NCBI RefSeq assembly: GCF_016808095.1
Contig: NC_068970.1
Location: forward strand, 19,450,501 to 19,514,500
Direction: 5' to 3'
Origin: Vigna angularis
Lineage: Eukaryota > Streptophyta > Magnoliopsida > Fabales > Fabaceae
Length of the DNA stretch: 64,000 nt
The translations under genes and the position numbers were made by a program. This document shows, piece after piece, positions 54,171 through 64,000 of the stretch; positions within the stretch are counted from its first letter, which is position 1; each line of letters opens with the position of its first letter. The notes beneath the pieces are model-generated. The model saw nothing but the letters and a program-made list of their open reading frames with translations, ran no database searches and had not been told where the DNA came from.

Positions 54171-54819
54171 TAAGCATGGTACACTTGTAAGGTTTATGAA
54201 AATGAGAAAGATGATTTTGATAATGATGAATTAATGACATCGGGATAATGATATTTTATCAATTGCAAAAATACATGATTGAAATATTTTTATTACAAGT
54301 TTAATGATTTTATGATATGGTTGGCTTACCCTTATTTGTTTGTGCTATGATCATATAACTCATGTTATATGTGAATAGATAATGTTGCAGATGCGGTTGA
54401 AAAAGCTTAAAGATGAGAGAGATGCGGGGAAAAACTTTCAGGGATTTTTGTAAAAAGAATAAATTTGTATTGAGAAAATTATGTTGTGTAAGACTTATAA
54501 GTTGAAATTTCAAATTTATGTTAAGTGGTGAAGACTATATTGTTTAAAGTTTGTAAGTTTGGTATTGTACTTTGGAGGAATTGAAATAAAGTTTGATTGT
54601 TTATATGAGATATCAAATTAATTTAGTCTCTACTATCAATAATACCCTTTAAAATATTTGGGTGTTACAAGAGGTATCTCACCCACAACTCCTTACCCTC
54701 TCGCCCGCCTCTAAGCCTCGTCCTCAGGTCTACATACCTACGAGTATTTATCCTCTCACCCGCAAAGCCTACAATTTGCTCATTGTAAGGTACAATGAGG
54801 TCTTATGACAATTCCATTT

Positions 54820-54975
54820 TAAGTAATGTCTTTCAATATAAGATGTTGATCGAGCTTCCTTCACCGATCAACAATTTACTAATCTTGTAACACGTTATCT
54901 TCATCGTTATTACCATAGGATCATCCTACTCGAGGTCGGGAGCTAATAAGTATTCGTTCGTGAACGTTATGGGTG
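54820..54975 (-). pseudogene. Degenerate Ty3/Gypsy protease fragment
   Basis: The minus strand reads PPITFTNEYLLAPDLE, then a stop, then DDPMVITMKI ... GEGSSINILY. This matches the retropepsin region of Tat/Ogre-like Gypsy elements (usual ITFTDED, DDPLVV, DGGSSADILY). The catalytic Asp has become Glu and stops interrupt it, so it is dead. It shows that the element around 51229-56285 reads on the minus strand. Confidence 0.75.
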
Positions 54976-55679
54976 GCATAAACTTGAGCTTTTTGTCTAT
55001 TGGGTGAACAAATTTTCAAGGCCCAAATGTGGTGCTTTCAAGCCGACGATGAAGATTCACCGCTTGTGAATGCTCCTGATATCATATTGAAATGACCGTG
55101 TAGCAGGCGGTCCTGACTTCTACTTTTGCTCCAAAATAGTTCAATTTTTATACAATTTAGAATAGTTCAATTTTTATTATGATTCGTGATAACCAGAATT
55201 GGGGTGTTACATAGATCACTCACCATGTATAAGGCCATTTAGTTCACAAACATCCTCAAATGGTTGTCAGGATTAGTTGACCCTCAAAAGTAGGTGAGAT
55301 CCACTATTTGGGCATACGTGTCTCCATGATGGTCGAGGTGAAGGGTAACAAGTCGGTTGTGTTGACCGTGTGGATTGAGAGGTTGCTTTTGCTTGCCCAA
55401 GTACTACCTTTTATGCAGTCTTGCACGAGTCCTCATCGGCTTGGTAAGGACATGTTAACTCGATGCATCAGGCATCAACTGTTGATCGATTTGCTCCTGA
55501 TGGACGACCGCATTATCGGGCCTCAAAGTTGTCAACTCCTCCTCTTGCCTCATTTTTCATCTCATGCATTTGCCTCTGCATTGTTATGATAATCTCCATT
55601 ATGATCACCTAATTCCTCGGGTGTGATGTTGCTCATGTTCCTAGTGGTCACCATAGGATCATTATGTTGAATTCTTCAG
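54976..55679 (-). pseudogene. Eroded Gypsy gag-side interior
   Basis: Lies between the protease remnant and the primer-binding site, so gag would be expected here in minus sense. I find no intact frame. The plus-strand frame at 55308-55589 is antisense to this region and has no recognisable domain. Confidence 0.45.
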
Positions 55680-55696
55680 CCCACGATGGGCACCAA
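55680..55696 (-). other. Gypsy primer-binding site
   Basis: In minus sense TTGGTGCCCATCGTGGG, a TGGTGCCCA-type PBS as used by several plant Ty3/Gypsy families. It lies two bases from a TG that starts the right-hand terminal repeat at 55699. Confidence 0.7.
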
Positions 55697-55698
55697 AA

Positions 55699-56285
55699 TG
55701 TTTCGAATGTGGGGTCGATGCTAACGATTTGGGAATAATGTCCAACTCCAAGATATCCAATCGCAATTTGGTAAATTCGTTCGATAAATTGGGAGGTTAT
55801 CTGCAAAGGATTCTCTAATGCCAAAGTCAGTAAAGATTAGACATTTCAAGTATTAATGTTGTATTAAATGCACTTTCCTGCTTACCTCCTACCTATATTT
55901 ATAGTCACGACCTAATTATGACCCAATTGGTGATAATTGTACTTTGTCTTAAACTGGTCATAATTAACACCCGCTCTCCTTTTTCCTGTCCATTCAGTCT
56001 CATCTTTCAGTCGTACGATAATGAAGGGAGCTCATGTGGGGAAGTAGAGCATTCGGTCCATTCCATGGACCAGACGATCATACGGTACAATTAATCATTT
56101 TTCATTTTAGATTATTTTAGGTAAAGAGTATATAATATAATTAGTCATGACGTACTTCGTAACTTATTTTTAAATTTTTGTTTTAGTGTTTTATTTTGAT
56201 CAAGGATGAAAAAAAAAATAAAGGAAAATGGACTAGAAAAAAAATAAAGGAAAATGTTATAATGAAATTTAAAGAGAGTAGATGG
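55699..56285 (-). repeat. Right copy of the degenerate Gypsy terminal repeat
   Basis: Begins TGTTTCGAATG next to the PBS. From 55834 it matches the left copy at 51229-51773. It would be the 5' LTR of the old minus-oriented element. The exact outer end is not certain. Confidence 0.55.
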
Positions 56286-57186
56286 TTAGAGGAGAAAACT
56301 CACATCTTCATGTTACTATCTTTCATTCGTCCACATTTCCATATGCAAGCCTCGTATACTCCCTTCTTTTTCTAAATTTCTTCGTCTATTTTCACCCATT
56401 TCAGAAATTAAGAACATTATTGAGTAGTTGGAAGGAAAAAAAGTCTTTTTCACCGATTAATAGTTCGAAAAGAATTTCTAGTTCAAAGTAACTGATTTAT
56501 TGGATGGTAAGTTTAAATTTAAACAAGTTGTGTTGAGGTTAGGGAAGCTATTTGAATTATAATAAGTATTTATCTTACTTCAAGTGATAAGTTGACTTTG
56601 ATAATGTGATTATTGGATGAATATGTTGTTTTTACATAGGAGCTGTGAATTTGTTTGATTGTGATTTTTATTTATTTATAATTTTTATGTTTTTTTTAAG
56701 GTGTTTTGGTTAAATCTCAATTTTCATCTCATCAATCGTTAGGTCAAGTTAAAATGTTTTATATATAGTTCCTAACACACATGTCTTCGTTATGAACGTA
56801 GGAATTTTTAATTAAATGTCTATATTTAGATAAATTAATTATTTTGAACGAGTTCAACACTAACATATATCTAATTTTGCGTTATATATGTAAATCTTTA
56901 ATTCTTACTTTATTAACAATTGGGTTAGTCTTAAATTTTGGCATATAGTCGCTAAAATATATGTCTTCACTATAATTGTAAGGATCATTAATTACATGTT
57001 TGTTTTAAAAAAATTAATTTCACAATGTTTAAAAATAATTGAATGGTATTGTCTCGGTAAAATATATTTTTTCACTTAATTAACTGTTAGATCAACACTG
57101 TTAGATCAACACGAGAATTTAACACACAGGGTAAAATCAATTCTTTTACTTCATTAACTTTCAGATGAAGTTGATATTTTAACAAG

Positions 57187-57268
<82 letters not shown>

Positions 57269-57588
57269 AAGTCTATAATTTGAGTATTTTTCTTTTTTTG
57301 GATAAGATTCATATAAATAAGATGATTAACAACTTTAACCTTTATTTTGTGTATAATATTTTTTTATAGTTACACAATTAAGTTGATTTTTTTTTCATTG
57401 CCATGTCAATTTGATTATCTTTAATTCGAATATAAAAACATAATTTTTGAAGTTTAATGGTAAAAAAATAATTTTTACTGTTTTGATTTAATTAATAAAC
57501 AATCATTAAATTATGACTAATATTTCTATTGAATTAGATGATATTTGATGAGTTTGAATAAATATAAACTTTTATTTTTATATTTTCA
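56286..57588. other. AT-rich spacer
   Basis: No gene. It contains the AT microsatellite at 57189-57263. Confidence 0.5.
57189..57263. repeat. (AT)n microsatellite
   Basis: About 74 bases of pure AT repeat. Confidence 0.96.
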
Positions 57589-57589
57589 G

Positions 57590-58837
57590 GTTAATTATAT
57601 TTTTAGTCTTTTGATTTTAATTTTAATCTCTATTTCAAAATTTGTTGCAGTTAAGTGTGTATCTTTTCAAAATTCATAGAATCAATTCTCACAACTAATA
57701 TGGAAAACGATAATCTACATCATTTGAGACAAGTAACAAATTAATTAATTTAAAAACTTAAATTAAATTTCCAATTCTTCTTCTTCTTTCTCAAGCTAGC
57801 CACCCATCACGATCTCCATTTCTAGCATAGCCACCCTCCATTCATGACCAACACATAAAACTTTCGTCTCCTCCCTTCCATTTCTCTCATCCACAAATTT
57901 GGTTTATTTTAACGAAAATATCCATTACAAAACAAGCATATTTATCTTCTTTCTCAACGAGCTCATAGTCTTTCTTCTCCACACACACACCCACCAAACA
58001 GAACAATCACGCTCCAAACCAACCTCCATTCGCCTTATTCCTCCAACTCACGACCCTCACGCATAACAACTCCACTCCAGCCTTCATATCAATCACCCAC
58101 TAATATCGAAACACAACCATTCATGCACAAAAAACAAAAAACACAGAACAGTCATGCGAGTCGCCCATTCTGAACAGCGATGCGAGCACTGACTCCAATT
58201 GGGAACGCGACGAAGTGGTGGTGGTGGCGCTGCGGTGGATGGCGATGGCGAATTGGAAAACCCCAATCGATCACTTTTTAAATTCTCAATTCCACATCAC
58301 AAATCCTAGAAAATCATTCCAAATGCATCCAAAATCACTCCAAAACCTGGTGCAATCCACGACCAATCATAGAACCCTTTCCGATGTCAAGCACCGCCTT
58401 TTCCGCCAATCACACCAATCCCGCTACTTCATCCTCAATGGCAAGCCCCTACTCGACGAAACCCTTCTCTCGAGAATCGTGCCTCTCTCCACCCTCTCCC
58501 TACGGTCCCGCCTCCTCGGCGGCGGAGCCACCGACGCCGAGTCCTGCGATTGCTGTGGTGTTCCTAGTCCAGGGCTTGGAAATGAAAGAGAAGAAGAGAA
58601 AAGGGAGATCTGAATGAAGGAGAGCTGAAAATGGAGAGAGAAGAAAAAGAATTGAAAATTTATTTTAATTTTTTTAATTAATTAATTTGTCAGGTGTCTC
58701 AAAACGAAGAACCGAAAGATAATGTGGATTAGCGTTAATGACTGATTCCATCACGTTTAAAAGGACATGAAGTTAACTAGACCAAATGTTAAAAAAAAAG
58801 ATTAAAATCAAAATCGTGGAAAAAAATAGTTTATCCC
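57590..58837. mobile_element. Mutator-like element with long TIRs carrying a gene fragment (Pack-MULE type)
   Basis: Left 57590-57750 and the reverse complement of 58675-58837 align over about 160 bp: GATTTTAAT; AGTTAAxTxxxTGTxxxTTTT; GAATCA; CTAATCCACATTATC against GATAATCTACATCA; TTTGAGACA; and the shared inner edge ACAAATTAATTAATT. Flanking 9-mers TATTTTCAG and TATTTTTAG match at 8 of 9, the duplication size expected of Mutator elements. The interior is GC-richer than its surroundings and contains an RTF2-like fragment. No transposase is present. Confidence 0.7.
58323..58556 (+). pseudogene. RTF2-like N-terminal (ubiquitin-like) fragment
   Basis: The frame begins MHPKSLQNLVQSTTNHRTLS. It continues FILNGKPLLDETLLSRI, PLSTLSLRSRLLGGGATDAE and SCDC. 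This order (ubiquitin-like fold, NGKPL, a LPLxTLxLRxRLxGGG stretch, then AES.DCY) is how plant replication termination factor 2 proteins (At5g58020 type, from memory) begin. The frame then diverges to GVPSPGLGNEREEEKREI and stops, so the RTF2 zinc-binding region is lost. It lies inside the Mutator-like element and is probably a captured exon. Any peptide would be about 80-130 aa; function is doubtful. Confidence 0.6.
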
Positions 58838-58967
58838 TATTTTTAGTATTTTTACTAAAATATAATAAACATAATAATTGTTATCTTTTTTTAATCTTGA
58901 AATGATATACTTTTATAAAACACATAATTTGTTTCCATAGGAAGTGGTGTGCACTTATATTAAAAAG

Positions 58968-60325
58968 ACTTAAAATGAAGACATTTGATCTCTATTTTAC
59001 GAAAATTCTGTATGCGGCGGTTGGTGGCGCTGTTTTGCTGGTTTCATGGTGGGGAAGATGATGGCTCGCGCAGGAGGAGGCTCGCGCTCTGAACTTGCGG
59101 CGATTTGAGGGTTGCTTTCGCGATTTAATGGAGGTTGTGGATTTTGCTCTGGGTGATTCTCTGCGGTGAGTTGATGGCAGTGATGTGTGGTGGTGAGATG
59201 AACTCGTGGTGTTCCGACGATGGTGAGTTTTGCGGTAGCAACGTTGACGATTGTGGATGGTGGTCGTGGTGTGTACGACAGCGGCGGCAAGCTCCCTAAT
59301 GTAATTTTTTCATCCACGTCAACTACCCCAACTCATTGCCACAATCACATCGCGATGTCAATCTCTTCCACCACAGAACGCAATAGCGACTTCTTCATCC
59401 AAATCGCGTTCAGAAACCTGCAACCAGATAAATCAATTCGTCCAAATCTGAGCTACATTCAGAATCCCTAAGACAAATCGCGATGGTGAACCCTAGATTA
59501 AAGGTTTATTCGGTGTAATTTCTGGGGTTGAGGATTTGGGATGTTTTAATCGGTGCAAAACCCTAAATAAAGCAGAGACCATAAGATGGACCGATTAAAC
59601 GGTAGGAAGGAGAGATTGATCGGAGGAAAACCTTTTAAACGGAGCAAAGGAAGATTTAAACAGTGGAAGTGGCTAGAATCCGATTTCAATCGATGAAATG
59701 GAATGTAAATGAGATCCTAATCGGGCAGAGATGAAGGAAAGAAGATCTAAGGGAAGAATGAGGTGCAAAGTCGAAATCAATCGGTGGATTAATGGCAAAC
59801 CTGATGGAAGAGACCATCCTTAGCTTGGATTTGCGATGAAGTCGAGATTTGGTGACGGTGGGAAGAGGAGCAGGCGGAGGCTGAGAGGAAGGCGGAGGAG
59901 TTGAAGAAGCGGCAGAGTCGCACTGCTGGAGAGGATGAGTACAAGAGAATGGGGAGTAAGATTAAACTGGACCGTGTTCGTGAATACAAATGAATGAAGA
60001 TTGATGAATGAAGATTGAAGAAGGGTTTCTATGTGTAGGTTCTTGGGTTTTTTTGTGTATGGTTTTCTAGGTTCTCTGTGTGTAGGTGGAAAAGATGAAC
60101 TCTGTTGGCAGGAAGAGCATATAAGAGAGAAAAAATGCTGGCAGAAAGAACACAGGATAGAAAAAAAAACGTGAAATTAAGTCGTTATTATCAATTTAAC
60201 GGACATAATTTTATTCATACAATTTTTATAATTTTGGGACTTAATGTCTTCATTTTTAAAATCGGATACTAAACGAAAATTCATCTCTTAACTTACGGAC
60301 GAAATAAGCTATTAAGCCTATTAAA
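58968..60325. mobile_element. Second Mutator-like element, left end truncated
   Basis: Left TTAAAATGAAGACATTTGATC ... GAAAATTCTGTATG (58968-59013) matches the reverse complement of about 60213-60262 (TTAAAAATGAAGACATTAAGTC ... AAAAATTGTATG). The right end continues with 60 bp more, to TAAGCTATTAAGCC, which has no counterpart on the left, so the left TIR looks truncated. The 1.1-kb interior is distinctly GC-rich (GTGGTGGTCGTGGTG-like runs, GCGGCGGCAAGC) and may be captured host sequence. No family could be recognised in any frame. Confidence 0.5.
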
Positions 60326-61434
60326 AACATAACAAATATTCCATCTAATCCTACACAAAATATGTACTAAATGTTAAAAAATGGTTTGTTTTTCAAATTA
60401 TTGATTAATTACACAAAAATGGAATATAGTTCTAATAGATATTTAATTTACAGATATTCTTGGAAAATATATAATAGGTTTACATTATTTTGGATTTAAC
60501 ACTGATCTTGAAAAAAAATAGTAATTTTAAATTGATATCAAACTTATTTATAAACATTTAAATTATTTTTATTTTAGAAAATATAAATTTGAATTTAAAA
60601 TTCAATCTAATTATTAAAATTGGATTTATAAAAATCTAAATTAGTTTTTTTTTTAAACATTCGATTTAATCCAATCTATATCCACCTCTATTATGGATAA
60701 TCTTCTTCAGCAGAGGTAGCAGGAAAGAGAGCATCAGATACAACTCTAGAAGGTCAACAATATTTATTCTTAAGTCCTATGGACATTAAGATGTAGCAGC
60801 TCCTGTGAAAGTACATTTTTTACAATCCCAAACTGAAGATTTTGAGAGAGTCTTTATCGTAATTACAACATTTCTGGAGTGGATTGACATATCTACGATA
60901 AGCAACCAAATTAGAATCCTCATGAAACAGAGAGGGATGAACACTAAGTCTACATAAATTTGACTTCATCCTAATATAGAGAGAGGAAGAAATATGAACC
61001 TTTGAGGTTAATTGCTTCGTCACTCTAAGTTAGTATAATGATATTATTATTTTCTAAAACTGCTACCGTATTCTCGAGCGGCATAATTTACAGACAGAAG
61101 AAGCTCTTGACTTTTAGCATTGATAAACTAAGCAAAAGAGAACCTATGACGGCAACCGCTGCAAGTCACTGCATGAGCGTCTCTTAAACTATAGTACTAC
61201 AATGTGGGCCCCTGTCATTGGCATAAATAATCAAAACTTCCTCCAGCTCGGCCAATTGAAAAGACCATTTTTTTCCTTTTGAAGTCACAGACCAGGTGTG
61301 CTGTGGAGGGAAGAAAAAAGTTCCGTGGTACCACTGCTATGTGGTTATTGTGAGATGATTCCCACTTCAGCAAAGAAAAAGCATGGCGCAGAGAAATTGG
61401 GCAATGGTCATCGCGTGTTAAAAACAGGATTACG
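60326..61434. other. Spacer and probable MAPKKK 3' untranslated region
   Basis: The right part, from about 61050, is less AT-rich and lies directly after the minus-strand MAPKKK stop, so it is probably its 3' untranslated region. No other gene is recognised. Confidence 0.45.
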
Positions 61435-63485
61435 TTATTGGTTCAAGGATGCAGGAAAAATTTCCAACGAAGAAATGAGAAATCCACGCCTGTCAGCTGC
61501 TTTAACCTTGGCAATTTTGGCACAGGAGATTGACAACTGATCATGTTTATATTCAAATTGTTTGATGGGACTACGTGGTTTGTCCTGCCAACAAAAGAAA
61601 ATTTTAATAACAAACAAATAAAATGACTCGGCAAATATAAAATGGCACAACTGTATTCACCATGAAGCCTGTTCCATTATACAACTGAGTGGGAGATGAA
61701 ACATCAGGCTGTTGAGAGTTTTTCAAAAATCGATGTTCTAGTAAAACTGCAGCTGCTGGCCGCTCTGCTGGATTCCTTATAAAGCAGCACCTCAAGAAAT
61801 CTTTACCCTCTGGCGACAATGTTTCAGGAATAGGAGGGGTTTCCTTCATAACCTTAAACAGAGCTGCAGCCTGTATAATTAGAAAAAAAAAATTATTTAA
61901 CAAGCTAAAAAATAAAGTACCCGTATACATACATCATCTCTGCCAAATCCACAAGCTGAAAACAGAAAAAAGTTGGCTCATGCCTTAGCTCATATTGAGG
62001 TTTGCCAAAATAAGTAAAAAGTTGGTGCATATCATCCGTTACCAAACTTCAGAATCCCATATTCTCATATAAACCGATATAAAACCATCCATCTTTGAAT
62101 AAGTAGTTTTGGAAACCATTGGGATTCTGTTACCAATGATAAATCTTATACTAATACTATATCAGTATGGAATTGAAGTAGCCTGAGAATCACAAAGTTG
62201 GAAAGAGGCAAAGTAAAATTTTCTTCAGGTGCTTACTCCTTCATATTCACTCCAAGGAGGCTTCCCTGTGAACATTTCAATGATGGTACAACCCAGACTC
62301 CAAATATCAATAGCAAAAGCAAGATCAGGGCTGTTATCCTTTTGCATCACAGCCTGCAAAAGCTGAATGAGAAAAGTGTTAATAAGAATTGCACGAGACA
62401 TTACAGGATAGTGCAGTGTAATAATATATAATATACCTCTGGAGCCATCCAGTACGGACTTCCCCTCAAAGATAGATTAGCTTCGAACCCAGTTAGCTGT
62501 GACATAAAGGGATCCCGAGTTATAAACTTAATGAAACACCCCATGAACAGATTAAACAGCACAAAATAAGCACCAGAGCGCCTGAAGATACATATTCAAC
62601 CAATGAAATTGAAAAACAATACATGAAGCACCTGATTATTATACAATCAAATTCAGAAACATCTGAATCTGCTTTAAGGGGAGACAAGATTGCTCATCTC
62701 AAGCGAGAGAAAGGAATTTTAAAAGCAATAACTTTGAACTTTTTAACATAAGGCCTGTGTTTCTGATGCCAATCTCTTCTTGGGATTTTTCAACAATAAA
62801 CAGATAATCTTATTAAATAGAAGAAATACAAAGATTCTACAGAATTACCGAACCACTCTCAGCATGAAAAAGAACTGAAACTAGAAAATGTGAATTAAAG
62901 GGGAAGGCTTCTAACTCACATGCTTAGCCATCCCAAAATCAGCAAGTTTAACAACTCCAGCAGAGTCAACAAGCAAGTTAGCCCCTTTGATGTCCCTATA
63001 TGCATACAAGAAAAATATAAGCAAATAAAAAAGTGACAAAGGTTCAAATATAAGATAAATTAAAAATTCTAGGAAAAGTCGTTTTCCAACTAGAACAAAG
63101 CAATTGCATGTGGATCAATAAAGGTTTTGAATTCAAGTTGGTATGAGTTGTGAATGTACCTATGAATTGTTTTTTTGCTATGTAAATAAGCCAATCCAGA
63201 TAGAATATGTCGAGTGAAATTCCGAATGACAGATTCTGTTATGGCACCACAATGTTCACGGACGTATTTATTAATTGAACCAGGATGAACATATTCCAGA
63301 TAAATATAAAACCGGCCCTCAACCTGCAAACGCATACTCCAAAGATGTTATAAGGTTTTAAGGCTGTAACAAAAAAAATGAATAATCTTGAGCGGCTAAT
63401 TATGAAGTAAGAGATTGTTTACTATTTCACTGCCAAAATACTGCACGATGTTCGAATGCTTTAGATGGCTAAGAACTTTAATTTC
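61435..63485 (-). CDS. MEKK-type MAP kinase kinase kinase (MAPKKK5-like), 3' part
   Basis: C-terminal part of a MAPKKK that would phosphorylate MAPKKs. Exons (minus): 63485-63423, 63323-63160, 62995-62920, 62496-62437, 62353-62237, 61870-61661 and 61584-61435. They join in frame for 279 aa plus stop. The frame begins in kinase subdomain III/IV ([20 protein letters not shown]), then [26 protein letters not shown] (catalytic loop), [35 protein letters not shown] and [19 protein letters not shown] and [10 protein letters not shown] are typical of Arabidopsis MAPKKK5 (At5g66850, from memory). The 49-residue last exon is diverged ([12 protein letters not shown] ... FPASLNQ). The P-loop, invariant Lys and N-terminal regulatory region lie beyond base 64000. 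No further exon is seen between 63486 and the window end. Confidence 0.93.
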
Positions 63486-64000
63486 CTGGAGAAAGAGAAT
63501 AAACTAGTTAGAAGAATAGAGAGGATAGAGAATAAAATATCTTCATAATTAATGAGGGGAGGGTAAAATGTATAGCCAAACCATAAAAACAACAAAGCAA
63601 CCTCACAAAGTAATTAAGCATAATGGACACTACAACGAAATTTAGGAGTCGTCACTGCAAAATGTATATTGGCCAAGGCTAGGAGAAAACACAGGTAAAA
63701 TGATAGACCAGTTAATCTGAGCTGGACATCTGTACTGTTCAATGAGAAAAAATTAATTTCAATTACCATTACAAAGTAGTTGCCTTAGTTATTAAAAGTT
63801 TCAAGATAATACATTTCAGAAGTAAATTTGCTAAAGCAGAATTGCAAGATGTTATTAATAATGCAGCCACAGTTCCCAGTACTCGTGTAATAAGAGATCC
63901 AAAGTGACTAAAATGTGTTCTTATTCAGGATTGGAAAGAGAACTACTATTCCCAAGAAACTGACTGACATTTACCGCACTGACTTCTTTACTAAAATTCC
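63486..64000 (-). other. MAPKKK intron running off the window
   Basis: More than 500 bp upstream of the [10 protein letters not shown] exon without a recognisable kinase exon in minus sense. The expected preceding exon, ending in a KQLEQ-like sequence, is not present, so this is intron and the gene continues to the right. Confidence 0.7.

Larger units (their letters stand above)
51900..54669 (+). mobile_element. Solo LTR (or LTR-only element), 2770 bp, with TSD AGAGG
   Basis: Starts TGTAAGATCC, ends GGGTGTTACA, and is flanked by identical 5-mers AGAGG (51895-51899 and 54670-54674). The ends resemble the TGTAACACCC...GGGTGTTACA termini of long-LTR Ty3/Gypsy elements of Tekay/Del type (family knowledge). 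Inside there is a TATA box, GCTATAAATAGCC, near 52136-52148 and an AATAAA near 54586, but no PBS, second LTR or protein. It has landed within an older Gypsy remnant. It carries the five-copy hairpin array at 52511-52945 and a three-copy repeat at 53992-54170. Confidence 0.85.

Noticed and set aside
55308..55589. 93-aa plus-strand frame
   Set aside because: Antisense to the interior of the dead Gypsy element, between its protease and PBS.
58997..59317. 106-aa minus-strand frame, Pro/Thr-rich
   Set aside because: Compositional artefact of the GC-rich island; no recognised domain and no splice context.

Overview
The window is nuclear DNA from a flowering plant. The genes are split by GT-AG introns, the spacers are very AT-rich with long (AT)n and (AAT)n microsatellites, and much of the sequence is layered LTR retrotransposon, TRIM, hAT and Mutator-like debris. 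The TRIM and Copia types look legume-like, so a legume, perhaps of the Phaseolus/Vigna/Glycine group, is my inference. I ran no database search. Gene identities come from motifs and from whole-exon reconstruction by eye.

Layout. 1-4057: spacer. 4058-7848 (minus): complete CDPK-related kinase (CRK), 11 coding exons, 575 aa. 8150-23540: a 15-kb gene-poor stretch with microsatellites, a degenerate TRIM, a hAT MITE and one orphan exon-like ORF. 23541-37402 (minus): complete phosphoglycerate mutase-like (histidine phosphatase) gene, 7 exons, 234 aa. Its introns hold a young 6.1-kb Copia element, a TRIM that has become an inverted repeat, another TRIM, and a 2.1-kb composite element containing a broken SDH3-like fragment. 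42576-45382 (minus): a tandem paralogue, 7 exons with the same exon phases, 227 aa, with compact introns. 46158-47165 (plus): single-exon coiled-coil protein of WEB/DUF827 type. 47660-50759 (minus): cyclophilin-40, 8 exons, 360 aa. 50760-61434: transposon-rich, with a broken Gypsy element split by a 2.77-kb solo LTR (TSD AGAGG) and two Mutator-like elements, one carrying an RTF2-like fragment. 61435 to the right edge (minus): 3' part of a MEKK-type MAPKKK resembling Arabidopsis MAPKKK5; its N-lobe lies outside the window.

The genes do not form one pathway. They are calcium-kinase-related signalling, a metabolic or phosphatase enzyme pair, an Hsp90 co-chaperone, a structural coiled-coil protein and a MAP kinase cascade component. 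From memory, CRK and the PGM-like gene are also neighbours in Arabidopsis (At3g50530 and At3g50520), which suggests old microsynteny.

The most unusual material is in the mobile DNA: a nearly pristine Copia element lacking the zinc-knuckle part of gag; a TRIM foldback inside an intron; five tandem hairpin-forming units inside a solo LTR; and gene fragments (SDH3, RTF2) inside transposon boundaries.
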